Assembly: GCF_900167445.1 (NCBI RefSeq)
Contig: NZ_FUZT01000003.1
Coordinates: 247,400-311,399, forward strand
DNA: 64,000 nucleotides
Reading direction: 5' to 3'
From: Maledivibacter halophilus
GTDB lineage: Bacteria; Bacillota; Clostridia; Peptostreptococcales; Caminicellaceae
The notes below the pieces were generated by a model. It saw only the letters and a program-made list of their open reading frames with translations. It searched no databases and had not been told where the DNA came from. Shown here one piece after another: positions 56,035 through 64,000 of this stretch. Position numbers and translations under genes: made by a program. Numbering within the stretch: position 1 is the stretch's first letter; every line of letters begins with the position of its first letter.

Positions 56035-57719
56035 TATTCTAAGTTTGCTATTGCTTCTACAACTGCAGCTTCAAGTTCTGCTAAATCGTAGAACTCATTA
56101 GCAAGTGCATTTTCATTTCTTGTATTGTCATCAGCATATGCTTGTAAATCATCTATTGCTAAATCAATTGCTGCTGCTACTGTATTCTTATCAGTTAATG
56201 ACAGTGCATTATATGCGTCTAATCCTAGCTCTTCAGCAGTTAGAGCTACTCTTATAGCAGTCGTATCTCCATCAGCCGCATTCACTGCATCCACTGCTGC
56301 AATAACAGCAATTTCAGATTCAAGTTCTTGAACTTTAGCTTCTGCTGCAGTAAGAACTTCAATTCCTTCTAAGTCAGCTTCAACTGCACCAGCTGTAACC
56401 GCTGCATCAACATCTGTTCTAGCATCAGTTACTTCTGCTGCTAGAGGTGTTGCTGCATCATCAACATCAATTCCGTCACGAGCAGCATTTAATTGGTAAT
56501 CTTCTACTGGAGTAGGGATTGCTGCAAGTGATGCTTCAGCTGTTGTAATAGCTGCTATTCTTGCATCAATAGTACCAATTGCAGTTGTAACTATAGTATC
56601 TAATTCTGTTTCATCATAGATTACTCCAGCTACTGCTTCTGCATTTCTATTATTATCGTCAGCATAATCTTCTAATGCATCTCTAAGTTCAATAACTTCT
56701 TCTGCTAACCAAGTCTTTTGTTCTGAAGTATAGTTCTTAGCGTCAATATCTGCTTTTGGTGTTGCTGTAGCAAAATCAGTTGACTCAAGTCCTAATCTCA
56801 TTTCTACTGCATTTGTTGCTTCATTTACTGCTAATAAAGCAGCTTTTGATGCTGCATTATCTTCATTTGCTTGAATTTGTGCTAGTACAGCATCATCAAG
56901 AGCTACTTGAGCCTGTGCTAATGTTAAAGCACCAACAGCACCGTGAACAGCTGTAGCAACGGCAGTTTTATCATCATCACTCATTGCTTCGTATTCAGCA
57001 GGGAATACCAACCCTAATGATTCGAGTTCAAATGCAACCAAAACTGCAGCAGCATCTCCTGCAGCATTTAATTGAGCTAAAGCTGCTGCTGGCATTGCTG
57101 TATCATCTTCAAAAGCAGCTTCTAATTCTGCTTTATCATAGAATTCTTTTGCAACTGCATCTTCATGTCTATCATTATCTGCACCTGGAGCTGGTAGTGC
57201 ATCTTTAATTGCAAATACTGCAGCAGCAACACTTGTTTGTTGAGCAGCTGCTAATTCATCATATTCTGCACCTAGTCCTTGTAAGTCTAAGTCAGCAAAA
57301 TTAGCGTTTATAGCAGTTTCCATCTCGCCACCAGTATTTACAGTTACTGCGTTAATAGCTGCGAAAGCTGTATCGAAGGCATCTGATACAATTGCACTTG
57401 CTTCTGCATCAAAAGCTTCTTGGATAGCTGCTAAATCAGCAAACCCAGCTTCTGGTCTTGCTGCTAATACATTTGTAGCTACTGTTTCTTTATTAGTATC
57501 TGTGAAGTCAGCATAAGCACCTAACTCTAATCCTAATTCAGGAGCTTCTAAAGCAGCTTGCATTGTAAGATAGTTAGCTGCTTCATTTACTGCTACTATA
57601 GCTTCATCAACATAAGCTTCAACTAATGTAGCTGTGTATTCTACTTCTTCATAAGAAAATGTAACTTCTGTTTGCCCGTGTACTAAAGCTTCTGCTAAAG
57701 TAACTTCTACTGGTTCCAT
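56034..57719 (-). CDS. Promoterless S-layer-type cassette 2 (alanine-rich repeats)
   Basis: 561 codons from ATG 57719, and the frame stays open upstream through CAINATTLSVTFEGM to about 57797. Rich in A, E, D, L and T, with degenerate repeats of about 170 residues (motifs like LGLxLGAYADFTD, NKETVATNVL, YADDNTRNENALANEFYDLAELEAA) as known in S-layer proteins. The upstream segment AINATTLSVTF is how variable parts of SLH-anchored proteins often begin. No signal peptide or SLH domain, and no ribosome site at the ATG. Ends exactly at the inverted 3' repeat. Likely silent donor cassette. Confidence 0.6.
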   Translation of the reverse strand: MEPVEVTLAEALVHGQTEVTFSYEEVEYTATLVEAYVDEAIVAVNEAANYLTMQAALEAPELGLELGAYADFTDTNKETVATNVLAARPEAGFADLAAIQEAFDAEASAIVSDAFDTAFAAINAVTVNTGGEMETAINANFADLDLQGLGAEYDELAAAQQTSVAAAVFAIKDALPAPGADNDRHEDAVAKEFYDKAELEAAFEDDTAMPAAALAQLNAAGDAAAVLVAFELESLGLVFPAEYEAMSDDDKTAVATAVHGAVGALTLAQAQVALDDAVLAQIQANEDNAASKAALLAVNEATNAVEMRLGLESTDFATATPKADIDAKNYTSEQKTWLAEEVIELRDALEDYADDNNRNAEAVAGVIYDETELDTIVTTAIGTIDARIAAITTAEASLAAIPTPVEDYQLNAARDGIDVDDAATPLAAEVTDARTDVDAAVTAGAVEADLEGIEVLTAAEAKVQELESEIAVIAAVDAVNAADGDTTAIRVALTAEELGLDAYNALSLTDKNTVAAAIDLAIDDLQAYADDNTRNENALANEFYDLAELEAAVVEAIANLE

Positions 57720-57917
57720 TCCCTCAAATGTAACACTTAATGTTGTTGCGTTAATAGCACAAAATGACCTGTTTTTATGTATGTGATGAAGCCCTTAACC
57801 CCACTGAACTCAAAGGGTTGAGAGCCTCTTATATACCTATTTTACCCCTCATTCATATAATGAGTATCATAGTTCGTACCTATAGTTTTTATAAGCTTAT
57901 TATTCATAAAGGTTTTA
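57720..57917. other. 5' border of cassette 2 with TGTGCTATTA junction
   Basis: The minus strand carries TGTGCTATTA at 57752-57761, in the same reading frame (C-A-I) as the copy at 49344. Further upstream are hairpins CTCAA...TTGAG and CTCATT...AATGAG (about 57807-57867). No gene is seen. Confidence 0.6.
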
Positions 57918-58094
57918 TTATAATTTGTGTAACCTAAGCATTTCTATCAATTTTTCTTCTCGTTTTCTCATCTCAGAGATTACATTTTTTGAACTAATAT
58001 TTAGAGGTTTTATATTTCTACTACCTTCCTCTAATCTTTTAACCGTTTCTATATTTGAGATTTTAAAGCTTTTAGAGAAAGAATCTGTTTTCAT
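57918..58094 (-). CDS. Small helical protein coupled to DUF2442 gene
   Basis: 58 residues: MKTDSFSKSFKISNIETVKRL then a K/E-rich tail. Its ATG overlaps the TAA of the DUF2442 gene (TAATG). A longer in-frame start is possible but overlaps that gene in another frame. Unknown function; position suggests a third partner of the DUF4160/DUF2442 pair. Confidence 0.5.
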   Translation of the reverse strand: MKTDSFSKSFKISNIETVKRLEEGSRNIKPLNISSKNVISEMRKREEKLIEMLRLHKL

Positions 58095-58339
58095 TATTGT
58101 AAAACACACTCTACACTCTTTTTGTATAAAAACTCTGGATCTATATCTGCTTGGTTGCACCATTCAATACTATCAAAAGATATTCTTACAGTTTTAAATT
58201 TATTCTCATCTTTTAACTCTTTATAAATACCTTTGTCCAAATAAGGCTTCATATCAAATATTCTTTTCTCACCGTTTTCAAAAGTTAATTCTAATTGATA
58301 ATCCCTTAAAGGTTTAACTTCTTTAACTGCTAAATACAT
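58094..58339 (-). CDS. DUF2442-domain protein
   Basis: 81 residues. YLAVKEVKPLRDYQLELTFENGEKRIFDMKPYLDKGIYKEL is the DUF2442 pattern. Found next to DUF4160 in many genomes and suspected to be part of a toxin-antitoxin-like pair; this is not proven. Located 11 bases after the DUF4160 gene. Confidence 0.8.
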   Translation of the reverse strand: MYLAVKEVKPLRDYQLELTFENGEKRIFDMKPYLDKGIYKELKDENKFKTVRISFDSIEWCNQADIDPEFLYKKSVECVLQ

Positions 58340-58350
58340 ATTGCCACCTC

Positions 58351-58617
58351 CTATTTTAATGGATCAATTCTAAAAGGCAGTTCACTATTCATCGCTATTT
58401 CCCAGTTTGCTTTTAGCTCTTCTTGTTTTAGCTCTGCCCATGCTAATACAAGCTTGAGCTGCTTTCTTGGTAACGAGCCTTCTATCAATTCACAAGTATT
58501 TATATCTATAGTAGCTGTGTGCTCTGCATAATATGCATGAAAATGAGGTGGGTTATGTTCCTCTGGAGCACAATACATTCTAATTATAATCCCATAAAAC
58601 ATACTAATCGTTGGCAT
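58351..58617 (-). CDS. DUF4160-domain protein
   Basis: 88 residues. PTISMFYGIIIRMYCAPEEHNPPHFHAYY has the P-P-H-F-H-A-Y motif of DUF4160. The C-terminal part has helix ELKQEELKANWEIA and ends FRIDPL. Proposed toxin-like partner of DUF2442. Downstream of the HTH/RHH gene on the minus strand. Confidence 0.82.
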   Translation of the reverse strand: MPTISMFYGIIIRMYCAPEEHNPPHFHAYYAEHTATIDINTCELIEGSLPRKQLKLVLAWAELKQEELKANWEIAMNSELPFRIDPLK

Positions 58618-58686
58618 TTTTTCATCAATTCCTTTTAATCTTCTTGTTATTATTATACCACAAACCCACCTCTTTTAAAAAAGTAT

Positions 58687-59442
58687 TTATTCATTTTTTA
58701 GAAGAGTTTCTATTTCTCCTTTAAAGCCATACTTTTGCAGGTACTCTATAAGAGCTCCTTCCATTACTTCTCTCTGGGTAATGTTCTTTTCTTTACTAAA
58801 TTCTCCTGCAAGTTTTGCTATCATGTCACTCATATAAATTGCTTTAGTCCTAACTAGCCCTGGAACTACATATCTTGGAATAGTTCCATCTTCTTTGGTG
58901 CCAGATATAAGCTGGTAAATGTCATCTCGCTTTTCATAAAGAAATCTTATAAACGGAATGTACTCATCTATGTCTGTTGGTGGTGCTGATGCAGTCTTTG
59001 GTTCTGGTTCAGCTTTTTCTATTTTTTCATCTACTGTTTCTTCTACTTTTCCAACTGTCTTTATATAGTTAGTCTTGTAGGCATTCCACTCATATCCTTT
59101 ATTGGTCATATATTCTGCCATTTCTTTATGGTCTCTAAAGCCTTCCTTCTTTGCTATAAGTTTTGGATCTGCGGCTTCTTCCTCAAAGGCAGTGATGATG
59201 TTCACTACCTTTGAAGGTGCATAGCTTTTAGGGTCTCTATCCAGTTTATGTGCTTTATTCTCCTGTGGTACATACTCATTTGATTCTGCATCAAATCTGA
59301 AGTTCTTTCTTCTCATATACATATCTAAACTCTTATAAGTTTTATATCCTAATTCTTCTGCAGCTTCATCTCTAGTTTTAAATTTTAATAGTTCAATTAT
59401 CTTTCTTACTTTTGAATCATAAATTGGCTTTTTCTCACTCAT
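58687..59442 (-). CDS. Tandem HTH-like repeat plus ribbon-helix-helix protein, module 2
   Basis: 251 residues, homolog of the protein at 48134. Two HTH-like repeats (IIELLKFKTRDEAAEELGY...; IITAFEEEAADPKLIAKKEGF...), a proline- and glutamate-rich linker, then GTIPRYVVPGLVRTKAIYM and an RHH-like end with EFSKEKNITQREVMEGALIEYLQKYG. AGGAGGGG before the ATG. It follows its recombinase by 12 bases. The C-terminal part is the best conserved between the copies, fitting a shared DNA target or partner. Confidence 0.78.
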   Translation of the reverse strand: MSEKKPIYDSKVRKIIELLKFKTRDEAAEELGYKTYKSLDMYMRRKNFRFDAESNEYVPQENKAHKLDRDPKSYAPSKVVNIITAFEEEAADPKLIAKKEGFRDHKEMAEYMTNKGYEWNAYKTNYIKTVGKVEETVDEKIEKAEPEPKTASAPPTDIDEYIPFIRFLYEKRDDIYQLISGTKEDGTIPRYVVPGLVRTKAIYMSDMIAKLAGEFSKEKNITQREVMEGALIEYLQKYGFKGEIETLLKNE

Positions 59443-59454
59443 TCTTTTCCCCTC

Positions 59455-60312
59455 CTATAGTAGATTTACCGCATCGCTTAATTTACTCATGTCTTGGTGC
59501 AGGTATCTTGTAGTTACTGCTAAACTTGCATGGCCTAGTAATTTTTGAATACTTACTACTGAGGCTCCTTTTTCTAAAAGGTTAGTTCCAAAGGAATGCC
59601 TTAACACATGGGCTGATACTTCTTTTTCTAGTCCAATTTCATCTACTGCTTCATTAATAAGTCTGTTTACATATGTTGGTGAAACTTTACCTGTTCTTTC
59701 TAAGGCAAAGAACCTGTCAGATTCTGCTTCTCTAATGTTTTCTAAATAGTTTTTTAGCAAACTGTGCAGCTTATCGCTTATTGGTATGTCTCTGTCCTTC
59801 CCACCTTTCCCTTCTATGATGTGAACCACTCTGTTTTCTAGGTCTACTTCTTCAAGCTTTAAGTCTGTTATTTCTGAAATTCTTCCACCTGTGTAGAAAA
59901 GGGTCTGCACTACTGTTTTAATGGTTGGATGCTTTATGGCTGCTGCTAAGTTTTCAAACTCTTCTTCAGTTAAAAACTCCCTTTCCTTTTGCTTCACCTT
60001 TACTGGTTCTATTAAAGCTGCTAGGTTTTTCTCTGCTAAGTCCTTTTTGGTGCAATAGTTGTAAAAGCTTCTTAAAATATAAACTGACCTACTTCTACTA
60101 GCTGTAGAAATCTTTCTTTTCTTTTGATCTAGTAAATAGTCCTCTAAGTCCTGAAGTGTTATGTCCTCTATATACATTGGGCAGTTGTGTTTTACACTTA
60201 AGAAGTCATCAAAATAATTTAGTTCTTTTTCATATCCTGTGATGGTTTGTTTGGACCTGTCAATTAATTTCATATACCTTACAAAGTCCTTAATGCCTTG
60301 ACTTAACAACAT
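59455..60312 (-). CDS. Tyrosine recombinase, intact copy 2
   Basis: 285 residues. Core-binding N-terminal domain (about 1-105) and catalytic domain with R144 (TGGRISE), K172 (GKGGKDR), H235 and R238 (HVLRHSF), H261 (GHAS) and nucleophile Y270 (TTRYLHQ): the full active site. GGAGGAG before the ATG. XerC/D-like in size, lacking phage arm-binding domains. The orthologous copy at 47238 carries an amber codon. It lies beside the lysis end of a prophage, so it could also be that phage's integrase. Confidence 0.92.
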   Translation of the reverse strand: MLLSQGIKDFVRYMKLIDRSKQTITGYEKELNYFDDFLSVKHNCPMYIEDITLQDLEDYLLDQKKRKISTASRSRSVYILRSFYNYCTKKDLAEKNLAALIEPVKVKQKEREFLTEEEFENLAAAIKHPTIKTVVQTLFYTGGRISEITDLKLEEVDLENRVVHIIEGKGGKDRDIPISDKLHSLLKNYLENIREAESDRFFALERTGKVSPTYVNRLINEAVDEIGLEKEVSAHVLRHSFGTNLLEKGASVVSIQKLLGHASLAVTTRYLHQDMSKLSDAVNLL

Positions 60313-60441
60313 TTCATCTCCTCCTTTAGTCTTCGTGTGTCACATATTACAATTACATCTCACTATTATCAAGTTAATCTTCACTTATAATTAGTTATTG
60401 TTTTACATTAGAAATTTAAGTTTTCTAGGGTTAAAAAAATA

Positions 60442-60464
60442 TGCCCTAGGTAAAATACCTAAGG
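60442..60464 (-). terminator. Terminator at the end of the prophage lysis genes
   Basis: GCC-TTAGGTA / TACCTAGGGC hairpin with T-rich tail on the minus strand, overlapping the amidase stop codon. Confidence 0.75.
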
Positions 60465-61142
60465 CTTAAATATCATAATAGTAGCATCAAATCCTGATTT
60501 CTTTAATTTTGCTACTTGGTTTTCTGCATTTTCTCTAATAGAATAGGAGCCTGCCATTACTCTGTATAGTGTTTGGTTATTTGATGCTGGTGGTGATTGG
60601 GTCAATCCCTTATATACAACTCCCAGCTGTAAAAGTATAGCTTTAGTAATTCCTTCAACTATCTCATTAAACTTGTTATCGAATAGTTTATTATCTTGAG
60701 TATTATCTATAAACCCTATTTCTACTAACACTGCTGGTGCCTTTGTCTCTCTTAATACATGGAAGTTTGCCTTCTTAATACCCCTATTCCTAAGACCGAT
60801 AGCTACTAATTCCTTCTGTATCTTATCTGCTAAACTCTTAGCTTTCTCCGTTTGATTTATATAAGTGAAGGTTTCTACACCTTGAGCTGCCTCTGGCTTA
60901 AAAGCATTTCTGTGAATGGATATAAAGTAATCATAAGTTTTCTTGTTTTCCATATCACTTCTATTCTTAAGACTTAGAGTACTATCAGTAGTTCTAGTTT
61001 CATCTACCAAAACCCCATGTCTTCTTACTTCACTAGCTACTGCAAGTCCTATTCTTAATACATCATCTTTCTCGCACCGAGCTTTATATACTGCACCTGG
61101 GTCACTTCCACCATGGCCGTAATCTAGACATATTCTATTCAT
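60459..61142 (-). CDS. Phage N-acetylmuramoyl-L-alanine amidase with SPOR domain
   Basis: 227 residues from ATG 61142; the start overlaps the holin gene. Amidase_3 domain (about 1-175): ICLDYGHGGSDPGA holds the first zinc histidine, FISIHRNAF a second, and LVEIGFIDN the catalytic glutamate. C-terminal SPOR-like domain (about 187-227, YRVMAGSYSIRENAENQVAKLKKSGFDA) would bind denuded glycan. Endolysin of the adjacent prophage. Confidence 0.9.
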   Translation of the reverse strand: MNRICLDYGHGGSDPGAVYKARCEKDDVLRIGLAVASEVRRHGVLVDETRTTDSTLSLKNRSDMENKKTYDYFISIHRNAFKPEAAQGVETFTYINQTEKAKSLADKIQKELVAIGLRNRGIKKANFHVLRETKAPAVLVEIGFIDNTQDNKLFDNKFNEIVEGITKAILLQLGVVYKGLTQSPPASNNQTLYRVMAGSYSIRENAENQVAKLKKSGFDATIMIFKP

Positions 61143-61542
61143 TCTTTTCACCATCCTTAAGCTGTACCAATATCTCTTTGAGTTTCTCAGGTATAGGTAG
61201 TCCTATGTTTGCAGAGTTTTCTAGTATACTTATTCCTTCATTAGATATATAGAAAAATATTACTGCTGTTCTTATTGCACCACCATTTTTGATGAGATAT
61301 GCATCTATTGTGTGACCTATAGCTACCATTAAAAACACCATTATCTTTTTAAATATTCCTTTAAATCCAATGGCACTTGATACTTTTCTTTTAATTATTG
61401 CAAGCATTACTCCTGTTATATAATCAATAACTACAAATGCAATAAGGGCATATAAAAAGCTATCGTGTCCACCTAGTACATAACCTAAGTATCCTCCGAT
61501 AGCTGTAAATATCGCTTTTATGAAATTTAGTATATCATCCAT
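61135..61542 (-). CDS. Phage holin
   Basis: 135 residues with about four membrane segments. GGYLGYVLGGHDSFLYALIAFVVIDYITGVMLA and the basic loop KRKVSSAIGFKGIFKKI match the holin_4 family. Charged C-terminus GEKNE. Overlaps the endolysin start by 8 bases, the standard lysis pair. Confidence 0.88.
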   Translation of the reverse strand: MDDILNFIKAIFTAIGGYLGYVLGGHDSFLYALIAFVVIDYITGVMLAIIKRKVSSAIGFKGIFKKIMVFLMVAIGHTIDAYLIKNGGAIRTAVIFFYISNEGISILENSANIGLPIPEKLKEILVQLKDGEKNE

Positions 61543-62628
61543 CTAACCCCTCCTGTCTTCTACCATAGCTTTTAGTTTTTCAGTTAATGTAGGTAGACTA
61601 TCTCCAAAGACTACATTAAGTTTAAATCCACTGGCTTCATAAACCTCGGTTACTTCTGTAATTCTAACATCCACTGTAATTCCCCACTCCTTATTCTGGA
61701 CTGTTACAATATCACCTAAGTTCCAGTCTCTTTCATATTGAAATGGTCCAGTAGGAATAACTTCTGATTGAAAGGAAATAAGCCTTTTATGCTCTGATAA
61801 CTTTAACTTTCCTCTATCTGGTAAATCATTGCTACTTTCCAAGTCTCTAGCATCTACAAAGATAACGTGTTTATCTAGACCTGTTGCATCACTTCCTATA
61901 GTTATTATTTCTCTGTTTACACCTTCACCTTGCCCAGCCACAATAGCATAGTTTCCAAACCCCACTAAACTATCTATATATTCCTGGGATTTTACATTAT
62001 CAAACTCTGGAGAGAAGATAACTGGTGGATTGATATCTTGATTTACTGAAAAGTTCCTTCCATTATATATGTCAAATATCCACTTCTTTAAAGTAGAATC
62101 TAAATAGATGTGCCAGCCTAGATTTGTAATTCTACTTATGCTCTCTAATTCTTCAGCTAAATTTTTATACCTACTTTGCCATTTGATGCTTTTCCCTCGA
62201 TTTTTATTTGGAGCAATCTCAAGGTTAGGAAATTCCATACCAGGGATGAGCAAGCAGTTTCTTTCTACATAATGCTTCATAACTGTTTCTGCATCTGCTT
62301 CAATTGTATCTACGGCCTGGTTATCTGGTGGAATAGTAATTCTTTGTTTTGCAATAGCCCCTAGTGTATAACCTCTAACTGTTAAGATTTCCTCTCCTTG
62401 TTCATTTGTCTTTACTTCTTTGTGCCTTATAACCCCAACCTTATATTTATCTGCCCCAAGCATGATTAATCTATTGATATCAAGCTTATCAGCGTTTTGT
62501 ACCTTTGTATTGGTAACCAGCTGAAACTCTCCATAGGAGTAATACTTCCTTAAAAAAGAAAAGGAAAGATAGTTGTCTACCTCTCCTTGTAAATCTAGTG
62601 TTGGTGATAATATTCTAATTGGTTTCAT
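61543..62628 (-). CDS. Phage tail protein (Gp37-like siphovirus family)
   Basis: 361 residues. IRILSPTLDLQGEVDNYLSFSFLRKYYSYGEFQLVTN at the N-terminus and DIVTVQNKEWGITVDVRITEVTEVYEASGFKLNVVFGD at the C-terminus are typical of siphovirus ReqiPepy6 Gp37-like tail proteins. GGGAGATAAC before the ATG. Adjacent to the holin. Confidence 0.8.
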   Translation of the reverse strand: MKPIRILSPTLDLQGEVDNYLSFSFLRKYYSYGEFQLVTNTKVQNADKLDINRLIMLGADKYKVGVIRHKEVKTNEQGEEILTVRGYTLGAIAKQRITIPPDNQAVDTIEADAETVMKHYVERNCLLIPGMEFPNLEIAPNKNRGKSIKWQSRYKNLAEELESISRITNLGWHIYLDSTLKKWIFDIYNGRNFSVNQDINPPVIFSPEFDNVKSQEYIDSLVGFGNYAIVAGQGEGVNREIITIGSDATGLDKHVIFVDARDLESSNDLPDRGKLKLSEHKRLISFQSEVIPTGPFQYERDWNLGDIVTVQNKEWGITVDVRITEVTEVYEASGFKLNVVFGDSLPTLTEKLKAMVEDRRG

Positions 62629-62844
62629 TTAGTTATCTCCCAAGTTTTCATCAAAAACAATATCTCCATATTTAAGTTTAAAATGGTGAATATTATTTTG
62701 CCAATTTTCACCGGCTAATTCATCAAGTTGACTTTTTTCAGTATCAAATAAAACCATTGCAGGATCGCTTGTTGAATACTTAAGCGTAGCATATCCAACA
62801 GCACGGATTTCTCCATCAATTTCCTTTAGTATTAAAGTTACCAT
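62629..62844 (-). CDS. Small phage protein of unknown function
   Basis: 71 residues, beta-rich at the start (MVTLILKEIDGEIRAVGYATLKY) and acidic at the end. Packed directly between two tail genes. Not recognised. Confidence 0.6.
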   Translation of the reverse strand: MVTLILKEIDGEIRAVGYATLKYSTSDPAMVLFDTEKSQLDELAGENWQNNIHHFKLKYGDIVFDENLGDN

Positions 62845-62854
62845 GCTTTCACCT

Positions 62855-64000
62855 CTATTCCTCTAACCAGATTTTATAAATATAGACATTGCTAGTATAG
62901 GTGTTTGATGTGCTATCCTTAGCTCTAGCACCAGCTCCTATATGATAAGTTCCTGTGAGTTCACTAATATCTAACTCATCAATCTTCCTATCAAAGCTAT
63001 TTGATACACTTAGTTTAAAGTTCGAATCATGAACACCCGTAGTTTTAGAATCAATCAATCCAAAATGACCGTACCCATAAACACCGCTGGCAAGACTCTC
63101 CCATTCTATCTTCAGCTTACTATACTTTGTTATATCAACCTTTGAATCCGTAACAAATTGTCCTGACCTATATGCAGTGGATGATGGATTGACATATACT
63201 CTTAATCTATCAGTCTCATAATAAAAGCTTGCACTGGGCTCTATGTTTATTTGCTCAAAAATACTATCCCTAACACCTATAAAGTTCGTAAACATTTCAT
63301 CTTTCCACATGTTTATAAACAGTAATGAATATTTTTGTGCATCCTGTTTATACCATTCAATTAAAGTTTCATTGCTTAGAATTAAATTGCTTGTTAATAA
63401 ACTACTGGTCAAAGCCTTCCTGGCGATATAGTTTTCCAATAATTTATTCATTAGAAATTCTGTTGAAAGGATTTTAAATGATACTACTTCATCATTTACA
63501 ACATCTTCAATTCCTGAATAGTAAAAAGCATTTAAACCCTTATCATGTTCTTGTTCTGTCCATCCTACTAACATTTTACCCGTCAGCATTTCATTGCTTT
63601 GTCCAATGGGATATGACCATAAATCGGCACCGTAATAAATTGCATCTCTAGCTACAGAGCTGTTTGCAACATTAGTGCAGATATCTACATTATCTTTCCA
63701 ATGCTCATAATTTTCTGCAATAAACCTACCATCGGTTTGTATACTAACGCCATCATATTTAATATGCTCAGGATACTGCTCTGAAAACCAGTAATGGAGA
63801 GGAAAACTGGTCATAGAATAAATACAGCCATCTGTTCCTTGAGCAATCCACCCTAATATTACTCTCTTTACCTCTTCCCAATAATACTCTAAGACAATTT
63901 CCCCACTTACATCCTCAACTTCTCTACTTCTTCTCAATTTCATAATGTTACTCGGAATATCAAACCAATAGTCCCCAGTTACAGGGTTTTCAGGTTCAAA
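62855..64000 (-). CDS. Phage tail/baseplate protein, N-terminus beyond the window
   Basis: The frame is open to base 64000 upstream of a possible ATG at 63943, and the read-in sequence ENPVTGDYWFDIPSN resembles phage tail modules with G-D-x-W-F/Y-D. So the gene is 5'-truncated by the window. Visible part about 380 residues; the C-terminal half looks like a carbohydrate-binding or beta-sandwich fold. No family assigned with certainty. Confidence 0.65.
   Translation of the reverse strand, partial: FEPENPVTGDYWFDIPSNIMKLRRSREVEDVSGEIVLEYYWEEVKRVILGWIAQGTDGCIYSMTSFPLHYWFSEQYPEHIKYDGVSIQTDGRFIAENYEHWKDNVDICTNVANSSVARDAIYYGADLWSYPIGQSNEMLTGKMLVGWTEQEHDKGLNAFYYSGIEDVVNDEVVSFKILSTEFLMNKLLENYIARKALTSSLLTSNLILSNETLIEWYKQDAQKYSLLFINMWKDEMFTNFIGVRDSIFEQINIEPSASFYYETDRLRVYVNPSSTAYRSGQFVTDSKVDITKYSKLKIEWESLASGVYGYGHFGLIDSKTTGVHDSNFKLSVSNSFDRKIDELDISELTGTYHIGAGARAKDSTSNTYTSNVYIYKIWLEE

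Noticed and set aside
58687..60312. Module 2 as simply the prophage integrase/excisionase
   Set aside because: Not fully excluded, but a homologous module at 47-49 kb has no phage genes beside it, so an independent role is favoured.

Overview
The window looks like a chromosome segment of an anaerobic, low-GC, Gram-positive bacterium of the Clostridia/Tissierellia type. The signs are a V/A-type ATP synthase operon, ferredoxin-linked 2-oxoacid oxidation with butyrate kinase, S-layer-homology (SLH) proteins, lactose/cellobiose-family PTS operons, strong AT bias and AGGAGG-type ribosome sites. The species assignment is inference; no rRNA or housekeeping phylogenetic marker is present.

Layout. 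1-1.6 kb: 3'-truncated SLH surface protein. 1.8-10.9 kb: V/A-type ATP synthase operon (minus strand, order G/H-C-I-K-F-E-A-B-D). 11-14.4 kb: two TolC-family proteins around a MarR regulator. 14.5-21.6 kb: chitobiose-type PTS operon (chbB-C-G-A-F) with a LevR-type activator; a sigma-54 promoter and four 20-bp-phased repeats lie between them. 21.7-28 kb: PRD regulator with a tandem XapX gene pair, divergent from a second PTS operon with a GH1 6-phospho-beta-glycosidase. 28-29.6 kb: degraded region with an Rpn-like nuclease and 101-bp repeats. 29.6-31.1 kb: three XRE repressors in a row, each behind its own palindromic operator. 31.1-42.9 kb: amino-acid/2-oxoacid fermentation block (SSS transporter, ferredoxin oxidoreductase, aminotransferase, Ptb, Buk, NhaC antiporter) around a PrpR/BkdR-like sigma-54 activator. 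Three sigma-54 promoters there share an upstream dyad TGTT-N9-AACA. 43-46.7 kb: second SLH protein and a small lipoprotein.

47.2-60.3 kb is the most unusual part. Two copies of a two-gene module (tyrosine recombinase plus a protein with two HTH-like repeats and a ribbon-helix-helix end) face each other. Just inside each lies a large S-layer-type open frame without signal peptide or SLH domains, also facing inward. The two frames are unrelated in sequence but share a 10-bp in-frame 5' junction (TGTGCTATTA) and a conserved ~90-bp 3' repeat with a terminator. Between them are a toxin-antitoxin pair, duplicated coiled-coil genes, a RAYT-type transposase with REP-like palindromes, and comM-dprA. 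I read this as a candidate S-layer cassette-switching locus. One recombinase copy has an in-frame amber stop.

60.4-64 kb: minus-strand prophage lysis and tail genes (amidase with SPOR domain, holin, tail proteins), cut by the window edge.
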